Source: CAVQEK01 sp964596645
GTDB taxonomy: Bacteria; Bacteroidota; Bacteroidia; Cytophagales; Cyclobacteriaceae
DNA: 64,000 nt
Assembly: GCA_964596645.1 (NCBI GenBank)
Contig: CAZQVB010000018.1
Location: 31,383-95,382, forward strand
Reading direction: 5' to 3'
The notes beneath the pieces are model-generated. The model did no database searches and had not been told where the DNA came from. It saw only the letters and a program-made list of their open reading frames with translations. Below, piece after piece: positions 33,830-43,219 of this stretch; positions within the stretch are counted from its first letter, which is position 1, and every line of letters starts with the position of its first letter. A program made the translations under genes and the position numbers.

Positions 33830-33844
33830 TTTACATTGTGTAAA
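33830..33844 (+). promoter_or_regulatory. Inverted repeat upstream of the giant surface protein
   Basis: TTTACA and TGTAAA are perfect 6-base arms around TTG, 40 bases before the preferred ATG at 33884. It could be a regulator site; none can be named. Confidence 0.3.
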
Positions 33845-33883
33845 TGTTGGGTATACATTGCTTACAAATCATTATCGACGCGA

Positions 33884-36800
33884 ATGAGAGATTTTACCAT
33901 GCCTATACAGTTCGTTTATTTTTGTACTGCAGTCTATCTGCAGCGAAGCCTTGCAGCACTTATTACTATTGTTGTAGCGCTTGGCTGTGTAATGACTGCC
34001 CAGGCACAGACGGGGCCCGGAGGTGTGGGCAATGCCACCGGAGCAGGGGGCCAGCCCACGCTGGAAATGTGGTATGATGCCAGCTGGCTCACGCTGCCAA
34101 ACAATGGCGCCGTCAGCACCTGGGTCGACCGCTCGGGTAACGGCCGGGACATTGATCAGACAACGAGTACGGCGCGCCCTACCTTTAAAGCAGCATCCGA
34201 TCCCAACTATGCCTTTCCATCCGTCCGGTTTGATGGCACAGACGACTTCCTGCCCATCGATGGCAGTGTGCTCGTCAATACCGACTATACTGTTTTTATT
34301 GTCGGGGCTCGTCGATCCAATGGTTTACAGGCGATCATGGGTGGTAGCACCGGTGGCGGTAATCAAAATTTTCACCCTTATTTCAATACTTCACAAATTC
34401 ATTCGCACCACTGGGGCAACGACCACAACGGCAATTATACGGGAGGCCCAGGCTCTTCGGTCAATGCCACTACGCCCGATTTTGGCATATTTGCCTTTAG
34501 GCTCAATGCAGCAGATCCCTCAGCGGCGCGCACTATTTTTCAAAACGGAACGGAAGTAAGCAGCAGGAATAATCAAACGCAATTGAGCGCCTTTCCAGGG
34601 GCGGCATTAGGCCATATAGAGCGATTGAATCAATGGGGCCAGATAGACCTGGCTGAGGTGATCATTTTCTCGGAAAACCTGAATGAAACCCAGATGATCC
34701 TGGTGAATGATTACCTGAGCTCCAAGTACAACATAGCGACAGCCAATGACAGATATACCGGGCATGATGCTGCTTTTGTGTATGATGTGGCAGGCACCGG
34801 GCGCCTTTCAGCTACCGACGCACACAGCCCCGGCAGCTCTGCCGGCCTGCACCTTTCCCAAACCGGCTCTGGCTTTGGCAACGGCCAGTACGTACTGGCA
34901 GGGCACAACAACGGCAGCAATGGTACCACTACAGCGAACCTGAACTCCACAGCAGCTACACACCGCTGGGCACGCAACTGGTATGTGCGCAAGACTGGCA
35001 CCTTAGCGGACGAAGTGCGCCTGGCATTCGATTTTTCGGAGGGCGTAGCAGGAGGGCAGTCGCCACCCAACGCGTCCAACTATGTGCTGCTGTACCGAAG
35101 CGGCACCAGCGGCAATTTTACCCAAGTGGCTACGGCCAATGGTACGCCGCTGTTGGTGAATGGCGATCAGATCGCGTTTGATGTGAGCAATGCTAACCTT
35201 GCCAACGGCTACTACACCATTGGCACCACCAATAATGTGACAAACACCATCGCCGGCCTTTCAAACAGCACATGGTACAGCTACCAGGCCGGCAACTGGA
35301 ACAATCCACTCACCTGGACCCTCGACGGCAGCGCCTCACCGCTGTACGTGAACCCCGGCGGCAACATTCCTTCTGCCATTGACGACGTGGTGATCAACGA
35401 CCGCGGTACGGTGACCATGCCTGCCGGCTACAACAACGTGCAGGTGGCAAGCGTGGAAGTGATCGGCAAACTGGATATCGCCAATACTTCCGGCCACAAC
35501 TTCACCACCATATCGGGTGATGGCATCATCTACATCGCCGGCAGTGGCGGGGTAGACAATTTTCCTTCAGGCGATGTCAGTAATTTTGCCAATGCAGCTA
35601 CGGGCGGCACATTGGAAATACGCGGTGGCGGATTGGTCCTCAATCAGGCGCGTCTGTTCAACAACATTACCATCAATCTTTCTACCCCCGCTACTGAGGC
35701 CATCGTGATGAATAACTATACCATCAATGGCAACCTCGACGTGAAGCGTGGGGTACTGAAAATCAATGACAATACCGGCACCGTCAACCACACCATCACC
35801 CTGCGCGGCGATGCCCTGGTGGAGCCAGCCGGCACCATTGCCACAGGCACAGGCAATGCGCGCCATCAGTTCAATTTTTATGGTGACCTCATCAACAACG
35901 GATTGGTGCGCTTTACCAATCGCCCTACACCCGTTACCGGCAGCTACTACAGCTCTAACCCCAACAATGGCATGGTCGACGCCAACTTCCTGAACAGTAC
36001 CAAAAACCAGGATATACTCTGCAACAACACCACGGTTTTTTATAGGATTGAAATCAGCAAAGGCGTAAGCGATACTTATGAATTGCGCATCAATGCCACC
36101 GATCCCAGCTATTTTCACCTGCTGGGCAGGGCCAACTATGATGTCGACAACAGCGGAATTGCCAACCCCAATGCCCTGGGGCTGGAGAAGGGCACGGTGC
36201 GCATAGGCAGCAACGTGAGCATCACACAGCTCAACACCAGCGGAAACTATAGTATAGACATTGGCGCACGACTTTGGGTAGACGGCGGCTCAGTGACCAA
36301 AAGCCAGGGTACGGCCATAGTTCCCTATGGAGAACTGCTCATCACCTCTGGCAGCATCACTGCCACAGGCAATAGCGGCATCACCTTGCGAAACAATGGC
36401 AAAATACAAGTAGATGGCGGTACAGTGCTCACCAACAATATACGCACCTCCATACAAGGCTCTACCAATATTGGTGGCTATGCACAGTCTGGCGGCACCG
36501 TGACGGTAGACGGCAATCAGGGCCCCGGCAACCCCAACAGCGATTACTATTTGTTCAGTATGACCTACACCGACAATGTATTTACTATGACCGGCGGCAC
36601 ACTCACCGTAAGGGGCGCCATCAACCTTCAAAACAATTCAGGATCTTCCGGGCAAATACATGGCGGTGGTATTTTCATCAACAGTGCACCAGGCAACATC
36701 AATGTGACCGGTGGCACCGTAGTCGTAGAAACCAATACGACCCCCGATTTTAAAATCACGAGCAAAGCACCCTTTCACAACCTCATACTGCGCAATACCG

Positions 36801-39800
36801 CAGGCAATGGCGGAAAAATCATTCTTGATGAGGGCACTTCTGGCGATACAGACCCGGGCGAATACATCACCCTGCCAGCACAGGCGCTCACCATTCGCAA
36901 CGACCTCACCATAGAAACGGGCAGTGCACGCACGGTGGGAAGCAACACCTATGGCACCTTTTTCGACCTGAAGGGAAATGACATCGCCATCGGAAGGAAC
37001 CTTACCCTGCAGGACAATGTCGTGATGGATCTGTTCGATGTAAGCGGCAACTCGCGCGTCACGTTTTACAGCAACGCTACCGGCACTTTTTATATCGGCG
37101 ACATCACCACCTACGACAACAGCCTGATTGGATACACCGATCCTGAGGGCGTCGAGACCTTCATTCGTTGGGAATTTCCGCTGAGTGATGTGCTCATCGA
37201 TAAGCCGGGGGCTTCTATACGACTGGCTGCAAAAAATCCTGCTATAGGGCCAACGCCATCTGGAAGCAATTTATCAACAATTAAAACTGCCGCCGGAGGG
37301 AAAAACGTGAATGGATGGGCAAGCAACCTGGTGAAAGTAATAGGTAATTTCGTGCTTGAAAATGGCACCCTGGATCAGATGGATCCCTTAAGCGCACCTT
37401 ACGGTTACAGTCTGCGGCTGTATGGGAGCAACATCACCAATCAGGGTAATTTCTTTACGTACACCGATGGTGCTACGGCCAAAAATTACATCATCAAACT
37501 GCGAAAGAGTGGCGGCGACTTTACCATTACCACTACCCCCTCTGCCGTATTTGGAAACCTCCGGCTCAACAGCGGCGACAACATTGTTGCTTTTACCAGT
37601 GATGTATATTGCAAAAGAATGGAGTACCGCCACGGCCGCATCGATTTGGCGACGCACAACCTTAAAATTGATGTGCTGGATATCAGCCTGGAAAATGTCG
37701 AGGTGCCGACCAGGCAGTTTAGCATCAACGACATGATATTCACCTCAGGCAATGCTTCCGACGGGGGCCTTTCACTGTATGTGCCCAATCCGCTGCCATC
37801 GGGCGTGCCCAACTACCCGGAGTACGACAATGCCAACAATGGCTATAATCAACCCGATGAATTGTGGTTTCCTATTGGCACAAACGCTAATGCCAATGTG
37901 CGCTATACCCCGGCCATTGTTACGCTGAGCAACGTGACCGATGACGGCTACATCACCATCAATCCGGTGGACAAGGTGCTGGCCACGACCTCCGGCGGCA
38001 GCCCCGATATACTCAGCTACTACTGGAGGGTGCGCTTTGAGGGATTTAACACAGGCAATGAGCCCACTGTACAGTACAACTATACCTACGACCAGAACGA
38101 TGTTGGTGGTACTGAATCGACATATGCGCCTGGCAAGGTGCTGGATGTGGCCCCTTTTGCCCGCTCATCGGAAAATGTAAATGAAGTAAACAAAACGAAC
38201 AACACGATCCTCTTCAATGGCTCAGGCAGCGGCTTCCCACTGGAGCAGGCCAACTACACGGCCGGCAATCCTAGTCGCTTTATCGGCACGCCTACTGTGT
38301 ACTACACCACCAATGTGGGCTTAAGAAACTGGAATGATGGCACCAAATGGACCACCAATGCCGACGGATCGGACGATGCAAGTGCCAACTTTCCGGTTGC
38401 CGGCGATGTGGCCATCATCAGAAGTTATGGGCAAGAAAACGGCAATGCCTGGGTGTATGCCAATATGGATATATCCGTGGCCTTTTTGAAGTTTGACGGC
38501 TCTTTCGGAGGTTGGCTGCCCAGGCTTTGGGTGAATGACAGAGACGCCATACTCGATCTGGGTGCAGTAGAGGGTGGAGGCTCCTTCTATCTGGAGGTGA
38601 CACCCACTGAATCCCCGACATTCTCGCCCACCACAGATCTGGGCTCTTTCAGTAGTGAAAACAACAGTGAGTTTAACTTTAGAATAGATGCCAACGGCAC
38701 GGTGAATATGCCGTCAAACATCTCTGTATATCCCAACCTGAGAATAGAGGCAGACAACGGAGCCAACAGTGATGACAACCGCATACTACAAACCTCCATA
38801 CCCATTACAGTGAATAGAAATGTGCTGATGGACAGGTCTTCGAGGTTTAGGATCAATCACGACGTGCTCATCAAAAATGATTTGCGGATCACCTGGCAGG
38901 AAAACAGAACGACTTTTGAAATAGGCGATGTCCGACAAGTGACCTTGGAGGTACAAGGCGATCTTCGATTAGAAAATGGTGAGGGTAGTAACAACTCACG
39001 GTTTCTGGTGAAGAATGACAATCAAAACAGCTATGAGCACCGCGTAATTGTGGGTGAAGATATACGCATTGAAAGTGTCAATAGCGCCTCATCAGCATTT
39101 GATTTGTACAATGGCCCTGCGCCCAGCAACAACGCCATACTCGAACTCAACCGCGCCTCAGTATCTGCTCTGGACAACGTCTCCACCATTATCCCCGACC
39201 TGTATCGCATTGTGATGAACAAAGGCAACAACACGAATTCTGTCTTTTCATTTAATAACCATTTCACCCTAAGCGGTACCACAAACGCGGCCACCAAGGC
39301 AATTGAGCTACAAAATGGCCTACTCGTGCTCAACGACAACGCCATCAATGTAAACCTCAGCACGGGTGGCGGTAATTTTAACATTCCGGCCAGCGCCGGC
39401 CTGGAATTGCGCAGAGGCACAGCCAATGTGCGGGGAAGTGATACCGGCATATTGCTCGATGGCCTGCTGCGTGTGAGTGGCGGCACGCTGAATATGAACG
39501 ACCCCGGTAACAACGGCAATAACTTTATCGAATACAGCTCATCACAAAATGCCCGATTCGAAGTGAGCGCAGGTACAGTGCTGGTAGGCTCTCAAATACG
39601 GCGCAACATCTCTACAACCACCGGCGTACTGCACTACCTGCAATCGGGTGGAGACGTTCAAATTGGCCTTCGCGCAGCCACGGTAGCCTCGCGCGGCATG
39701 CTGGAGCTGCTCAATGAAAGCAGCTTTACCCACACCGGTGGCAGCCTTACCATAGTACGCCAGAACACCCCCTCGCCCACGGCAGCTGCACTCTGGCTGG

Positions 39801-42800
39801 AACCGCAGTCGTACAACGTAAACGGCTCCACCATCACATTAGGAAATGCTTCCACACCGGCAGCGCAGTCGGAGTTCAGGATCAACTCGGCCATCCCCAT
39901 CAATAATCTGGTGCTGGCGGGAAGCAATACTCCTACGATGAAGCTCTTCGTGCGCCCGCTTACCGTCAATGGCAACCTCGCCATCAATGCGGCCAATACG
40001 CTCGATGGCAATGCCCTACAGCTCACCATCAATGGCGACTTCAGCAACGCCGGCACCTACAACGGCAACCTGAATACCACCATTTTCAGTGGTACGACCG
40101 ATCAGCTCATCAGCGGTACTGGCACCTATAATTTCTACAACCTCACCAAGATGCAAAACAGCACCGTTACCGTAAATCGCGACATAACGGTGCAAAATGT
40201 GCTCGACATATCCGCTGGCATACTCTATGACAACGGCAGCACCATCACCGTGCTGGGCGACCTGGTAAACAGCGCCACCCACCAGAGCAATGGAGGGCGC
40301 GGCATTGCGCTAGAGGGCAGCACACGCCAGGAGATCACGCGCAGCAGTGCGGGTACCAGCAGCTTTGGCGTATTGAGCATAAACAACGGCGCCAACGTGC
40401 GCATACCCGACGGCAGTGGCTACAATTTCAACATCAACGATAAGCTGGTGCTGCAGACGGGCGTGTTAGATATTGGAGGCAACCTGATACAGATCAGCAG
40501 TACCGGCACCATAGAAAATGGCTCCGGCGGCACGTCCAGAAATGATTTCTCTAGTGCCAACATGATACAGACCAACAGCTCTTTTACCGATAATGGTGTG
40601 TGCAAGAATTTCCCTTCAGGCTTTAGCGGAAGCTTCACCTACCCGGTGGGCGAGTCGAAGTATACCCCGGTGGTGTTCGACATCAGCAGTACCGGCGGCG
40701 GGCTGTTGACCGTGCGCCCGGCCAACGAGATTCACCCGAGCATCTTGGAAGACAGCGAGGCACCTGATCCGGAAATTACCGATCGCGATAATGTGCTGCA
40801 GTACCACTGGATATTGTCGGCCGCGGGTTTCAGCAACCTGAGCGGGCTGGGAAATTTTTATTACGATGCCGCCGACCTGGCAGTGAATGGTGCAGGCTAC
40901 ACAGCAGACAATTATATACCGGCCAGGCTATACGAAAGCAGCACCACCTGGGACAAGGCCTTTACCAACGACGACTTAGACGAAGCCAACCAGCGCATCA
41001 TCTTTGATTTCAACAGCGCCTCCGACGCCACCATTTCCGGCGATTATCTCGCAGGAGTGAGCTATGACCCCGTGGCTGATGTGGTGATCAATGGCGCCAT
41101 TCCAGACAACGTACCTGTCTACCAGACCAACAGCACCGGAGGTGGTAATTTTGATGTGGGCGCATCCTGGGCCACTTCCATTCCTTCCGGAGGCCCGGTG
41201 GGCGCCGTGGTGACGGTGAAAAGCGGCGATGAACTGATGCTCAATGCTGACGGTGTGCGCCTGCTGCGCACCGTGATAGAAGAAAATGCCACGCTGACCG
41301 TGGATGCCACCATAGGCCATCGACTGGGTATAGTGTCGGGTACCGGTAAAATAAAGCTGATAAGCAATACAGGCAGCGCCATATTGCCGGCGGCCTACTA
41401 TACCAATTTCTTTGACTGCGGTGCCGGAGGACTTGAGTATGGCGGCACGGGCAGCTATGATATTTTGGGCAATATTCCCCAACTGGATGAACTTGAGCTG
41501 AGTGGGTCCGGCGATAGAAATCTCCCCAACAACGACGTGATTGTGTGCCAGGATCTGATCATCAATGGACCCGATCTGAACAACTCCTTCAACAAGAATG
41601 TATCGATCGGTGGTGATTTCGAGCTGAATACCGGCACGTTCGACGCCGGCCTGTACTCCACCAATGCTTCGGTGATCATGAACGGAAGCAGCCAGCAATA
41701 CATTCGGGGCAGCTTCATCAGCGGCAACAGCCTTAACCGCCTGGTGGTCGACAACTCCGCAGCCGGGGTAAGCATCATTGACGCAGGCAATGGCGACGTG
41801 GAGATAGAAAAGAACCTGGTGCTCACCGATGGCCTCGTTCAGACCAACACAAGCAATCAGCTCATCCTCAAATCCCTTTCATCAAGCACAGGCGGCAGCA
41901 TAGCTTCGTACGTCAACGGGCCATTGTATAAAACGATGAATAGTGGCACCACCTTCTTCTACCCGGTGGGCAAAGGCGGGCGGTATGCGCTGACTAAAGT
42001 TATAGCGGTGTCGCAGGGGCCATATACCTGGAAAGTGGAATATTTCAACGCTACGGCTACCGCCCATCCCCAGGTGGATAACCTGACCGCTACCGATCCG
42101 GCCATTGTCAATGTGTCTGGCAATGAGTATTGGGTGATCAGCGACGGCCTAACCATGAGCAGCGGCGCTACCGCAAGGATCGGGCTGCGTTGGGATGGCC
42201 AGAGCCAGGTGTCTGCCGTACCGGCCGAACAGGCAGACCTGCGGGTAATGGCATGGAACGACGGCGCAAGCGGATGGGACAATGCCGGGGCGTCGAATTT
42301 TAACTTTGGTGCACAAACCCTCGAATCGGGCAGCGCCGTTGCCTTTTCAGAGCGGATATTTACGTTGGGATCCATCTCAGCCAACAACCCGCTGCCGGTA
42401 GATCTGGTGGATTTTACGGGTAAAGAAGAGGGCAATACCATTCGCCTCCAATGGACCACTGCCTCGGAAATAAACAATGACAGGTTTGAAATACATCGAT
42501 CGTACAATGGACTCGATTTTGAAAAAATAGGGGAAGTGACGGGCGCCGGCGATTCGAAGGAACCGTTACACTACGGCTTTGTCGATATGCGTCCTTTCAT
42601 AGGGAAGAATTACTACCGGCTCAGGCAGGTTGACTTCGACGGTCAATTTGAGTACTCCAAGGTGATTTTGGTCAATTTCGAAAGCAGCAACGCGCACTGG
42701 TTCGATGTGGTGGTGTATCCAAATCCGGTGGTCAATCGTGAGTTTACTGCACGTGTGATGTCTCGGGAAGAGCAGATCCCTGTTGTACTGAGGGTGTACG

Positions 42801-42961
42801 ATGCTGTGGGTGCCACACTTTTCGTACGTGAATACCATGTGCCGGAAGACGGGCTGGACTATGACGTGCGCCTGGGCCTTTCGGTAAAATCAGGTATGTA
42901 TTTCATAGAAGTGCACCAGGGCAATGCCGTGACACGCAAAAAGATTATACTCTCTGAATAG
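33884..42961 (+). CDS. Giant T9SS-secreted surface protein with LamG-like and parallel-beta repeats
   Basis: About 3025 residues. A signal peptide ('ALITIVVALGCVMTAQAQT') is followed by a LamG/concanavalin-like domain (roughly 55-275, 'WVDRSGNGRDIDQ', 'SVRFDGTDDFLPIDGS'), then a conserved beta module ('YVLAGHNNGSNG', 'ATHRWARNWYVRKTG'). The bulk is Gly/Asn/Thr-rich beta-helix-like repeats ('LTINGDFSNAGTYNG', 'NNITINLS'). Three W-x-x-x-x-W modules start new blocks near 462, 1472 and 2410. The end is an Fn3-like 'LPVDLVDFTGKEEGNTIRL' domain and a type A sorting domain ('VVVYPNPVVNREF', 'SGMYFIEVHQGN'). It should reach the cell surface by T9SS and act in adhesion or polymer binding. ATG 33899 and TTG 33836 are alternative starts; I prefer 33884. 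Confidence 0.9.
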   Translation: MRDFTMPIQFVYFCTAVYLQRSLAALITIVVALGCVMTAQAQTGPGGVGNATGAGGQPTLEMWYDASWLTLPNNGAVSTWVDRSGNGRDIDQTTSTARPTFKAASDPNYAFPSVRFDGTDDFLPIDGSVLVNTDYTVFIVGARRSNGLQAIMGGSTGGGNQNFHPYFNTSQIHSHHWGNDHNGNYTGGPGSSVNATTPDFGIFAFRLNAADPSAARTIFQNGTEVSSRNNQTQLSAFPGAALGHIERLNQWGQIDLAEVIIFSENLNETQMILVNDYLSSKYNIATANDRYTGHDAAFVYDVAGTGRLSATDAHSPGSSAGLHLSQTGSGFGNGQYVLAGHNNGSNGTTTANLNSTAATHRWARNWYVRKTGTLADEVRLAFDFSEGVAGGQSPPNASNYVLLYRSGTSGNFTQVATANGTPLLVNGDQIAFDVSNANLANGYYTIGTTNNVTNTIAGLSNSTWYSYQAGNWNNPLTWTLDGSASPLYVNPGGNIPSAIDDVVINDRGTVTMPAGYNNVQVASVEVIGKLDIANTSGHNFTTISGDGIIYIAGSGGVDNFPSGDVSNFANAATGGTLEIRGGGLVLNQARLFNNITINLSTPATEAIVMNNYTINGNLDVKRGVLKINDNTGTVNHTITLRGDALVEPAGTIATGTGNARHQFNFYGDLINNGLVRFTNRPTPVTGSYYSSNPNNGMVDANFLNSTKNQDILCNNTTVFYRIEISKGVSDTYELRINATDPSYFHLLGRANYDVDNSGIANPNALGLEKGTVRIGSNVSITQLNTSGNYSIDIGARLWVDGGSVTKSQGTAIVPYGELLITSGSITATGNSGITLRNNGKIQVDGGTVLTNNIRTSIQGSTNIGGYAQSGGTVTVDGNQGPGNPNSDYYLFSMTYTDNVFTMTGGTLTVRGAINLQNNSGSSGQIHGGGIFINSAPGNINVTGGTVVVETNTTPDFKITSKAPFHNLILRNTAGNGGKIILDEGTSGDTDPGEYITLPAQALTIRNDLTIETGSARTVGSNTYGTFFDLKGNDIAIGRNLTLQDNVVMDLFDVSGNSRVTFYSNATGTFYIGDITTYDNSLIGYTDPEGVETFIRWEFPLSDVLIDKPGASIRLAAKNPAIGPTPSGSNLSTIKTAAGGKNVNGWASNLVKVIGNFVLENGTLDQMDPLSAPYGYSLRLYGSNITNQGNFFTYTDGATAKNYIIKLRKSGGDFTITTTPSAVFGNLRLNSGDNIVAFTSDVYCKRMEYRHGRIDLATHNLKIDVLDISLENVEVPTRQFSINDMIFTSGNASDGGLSLYVPNPLPSGVPNYPEYDNANNGYNQPDELWFPIGTNANANVRYTPAIVTLSNVTDDGYITINPVDKVLATTSGGSPDILSYYWRVRFEGFNTGNEPTVQYNYTYDQNDVGGTESTYAPGKVLDVAPFARSSENVNEVNKTNNTILFNGSGSGFPLEQANYTAGNPSRFIGTPTVYYTTNVGLRNWNDGTKWTTNADGSDDASANFPVAGDVAIIRSYGQENGNAWVYANMDISVAFLKFDGSFGGWLPRLWVNDRDAILDLGAVEGGGSFYLEVTPTESPTFSPTTDLGSFSSENNSEFNFRIDANGTVNMPSNISVYPNLRIEADNGANSDDNRILQTSIPITVNRNVLMDRSSRFRINHDVLIKNDLRITWQENRTTFEIGDVRQVTLEVQGDLRLENGEGSNNSRFLVKNDNQNSYEHRVIVGEDIRIESVNSASSAFDLYNGPAPSNNAILELNRASVSALDNVSTIIPDLYRIVMNKGNNTNSVFSFNNHFTLSGTTNAATKAIELQNGLLVLNDNAINVNLSTGGGNFNIPASAGLELRRGTANVRGSDTGILLDGLLRVSGGTLNMNDPGNNGNNFIEYSSSQNARFEVSAGTVLVGSQIRRNISTTTGVLHYLQSGGDVQIGLRAATVASRGMLELLNESSFTHTGGSLTIVRQNTPSPTAAALWLEPQSYNVNGSTITLGNASTPAAQSEFRINSAIPINNLVLAGSNTPTMKLFVRPLTVNGNLAINAANTLDGNALQLTINGDFSNAGTYNGNLNTTIFSGTTDQLISGTGTYNFYNLTKMQNSTVTVNRDITVQNVLDISAGILYDNGSTITVLGDLVNSATHQSNGGRGIALEGSTRQEITRSSAGTSSFGVLSINNGANVRIPDGSGYNFNINDKLVLQTGVLDIGGNLIQISSTGTIENGSGGTSRNDFSSANMIQTNSSFTDNGVCKNFPSGFSGSFTYPVGESKYTPVVFDISSTGGGLLTVRPANEIHPSILEDSEAPDPEITDRDNVLQYHWILSAAGFSNLSGLGNFYYDAADLAVNGAGYTADNYIPARLYESSTTWDKAFTNDDLDEANQRIIFDFNSASDATISGDYLAGVSYDPVADVVINGAIPDNVPVYQTNSTGGGNFDVGASWATSIPSGGPVGAVVTVKSGDELMLNADGVRLLRTVIEENATLTVDATIGHRLGIVSGTGKIKLISNTGSAILPAAYYTNFFDCGAGGLEYGGTGSYDILGNIPQLDELELSGSGDRNLPNNDVIVCQDLIINGPDLNNSFNKNVSIGGDFELNTGTFDAGLYSTNASVIMNGSSQQYIRGSFISGNSLNRLVVDNSAAGVSIIDAGNGDVEIEKNLVLTDGLVQTNTSNQLILKSLSSSTGGSIASYVNGPLYKTMNSGTTFFYPVGKGGRYALTKVIAVSQGPYTWKVEYFNATATAHPQVDNLTATDPAIVNVSGNEYWVISDGLTMSSGATARIGLRWDGQSQVSAVPAEQADLRVMAWNDGASGWDNAGASNFNFGAQTLESGSAVAFSERIFTLGSISANNPLPVDLVDFTGKEEGNTIRLQWTTASEINNDRFEIHRSYNGLDFEKIGEVTGAGDSKEPLHYGFVDMRPFIGKNYYRLRQVDFDGQFEYSKVILVNFESSNAHWFDVVVYPNPVVNREFTARVMSREEQIPVVLRVYDAVGATLFVREYHVPEDGLDYDVRLGLSVKSGMYFIEVHQGNAVTRKKIILSE

Positions 42962-42970
42962 CCAAATGGC

Positions 42971-43086
42971 TTAGCTCCAGGTCCGACGATAAGGAGACCG
43001 GCTTCTTAACACAGCTTTAGGTCAAGCGATGGAGAGACCGGTCCAAGGACCACAGCTCCAGGTCAGACGATAGTTGGACCGACCTG
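42971..43086 (+). repeat. Three tandem family C repeats
   Basis: Units begin TTAGCTCCAGGTCCGACG (42971), AGCTTTAGGTCAAGCGATGG (about 43013) and AGCTCCAGGTCAGACGATAG (43054), each closing with GACCGG or GGACCGACC, about 40 bases apart. Each unit can pair GGTC with GACC around the central GAT. They start 10 bases after the giant gene stops. Confidence 0.8.
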
Positions 43087-43168
43087 TATACTATTATATA
43101 AAGCAGTCTTATAAACACCTGGGCAACACCCACCAACCAGACTTCATCAGGCCTGCACCAAAGCTTTT

Positions 43169-43200
43169 TTTGTATAAAAAAACCATTTGGTCTAAACTTG
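43169..43200 (+). promoter_or_regulatory. Candidate promoter for the membrane-anchored propeller gene
   Basis: TTTG at 43169-43172 (-33), 20 bases, then TAAACTTG at 43193-43200, one base off TAnnTTTG (-7). The GTG start follows 19 bases later. Confidence 0.5.
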
Positions 43201-43219
43201 CAGTAAACCCGGCCTGGCT

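Larger units (their letters stand above)
33391..33883. other. Intergenic region between divergent GH2 and giant surface protein genes
   Basis: AT-rich, 493 bases. It holds a doubtful 63-codon minus-strand frame (33489-33680), a 10-base palindrome CTCGGCCGAG (33603-33612) and an inverted repeat TTTACA-TTG-TGTAAA (33830-33844). No exact -7 element was recognised. Confidence 0.6.

Noticed and set aside
34900..41000. CRISPR array or DNA tandem repeats in the giant gene
   Set aside because: The repetition is at protein level with varied codons and no regular spacers. No direct-repeat/spacer pattern exists in the window.
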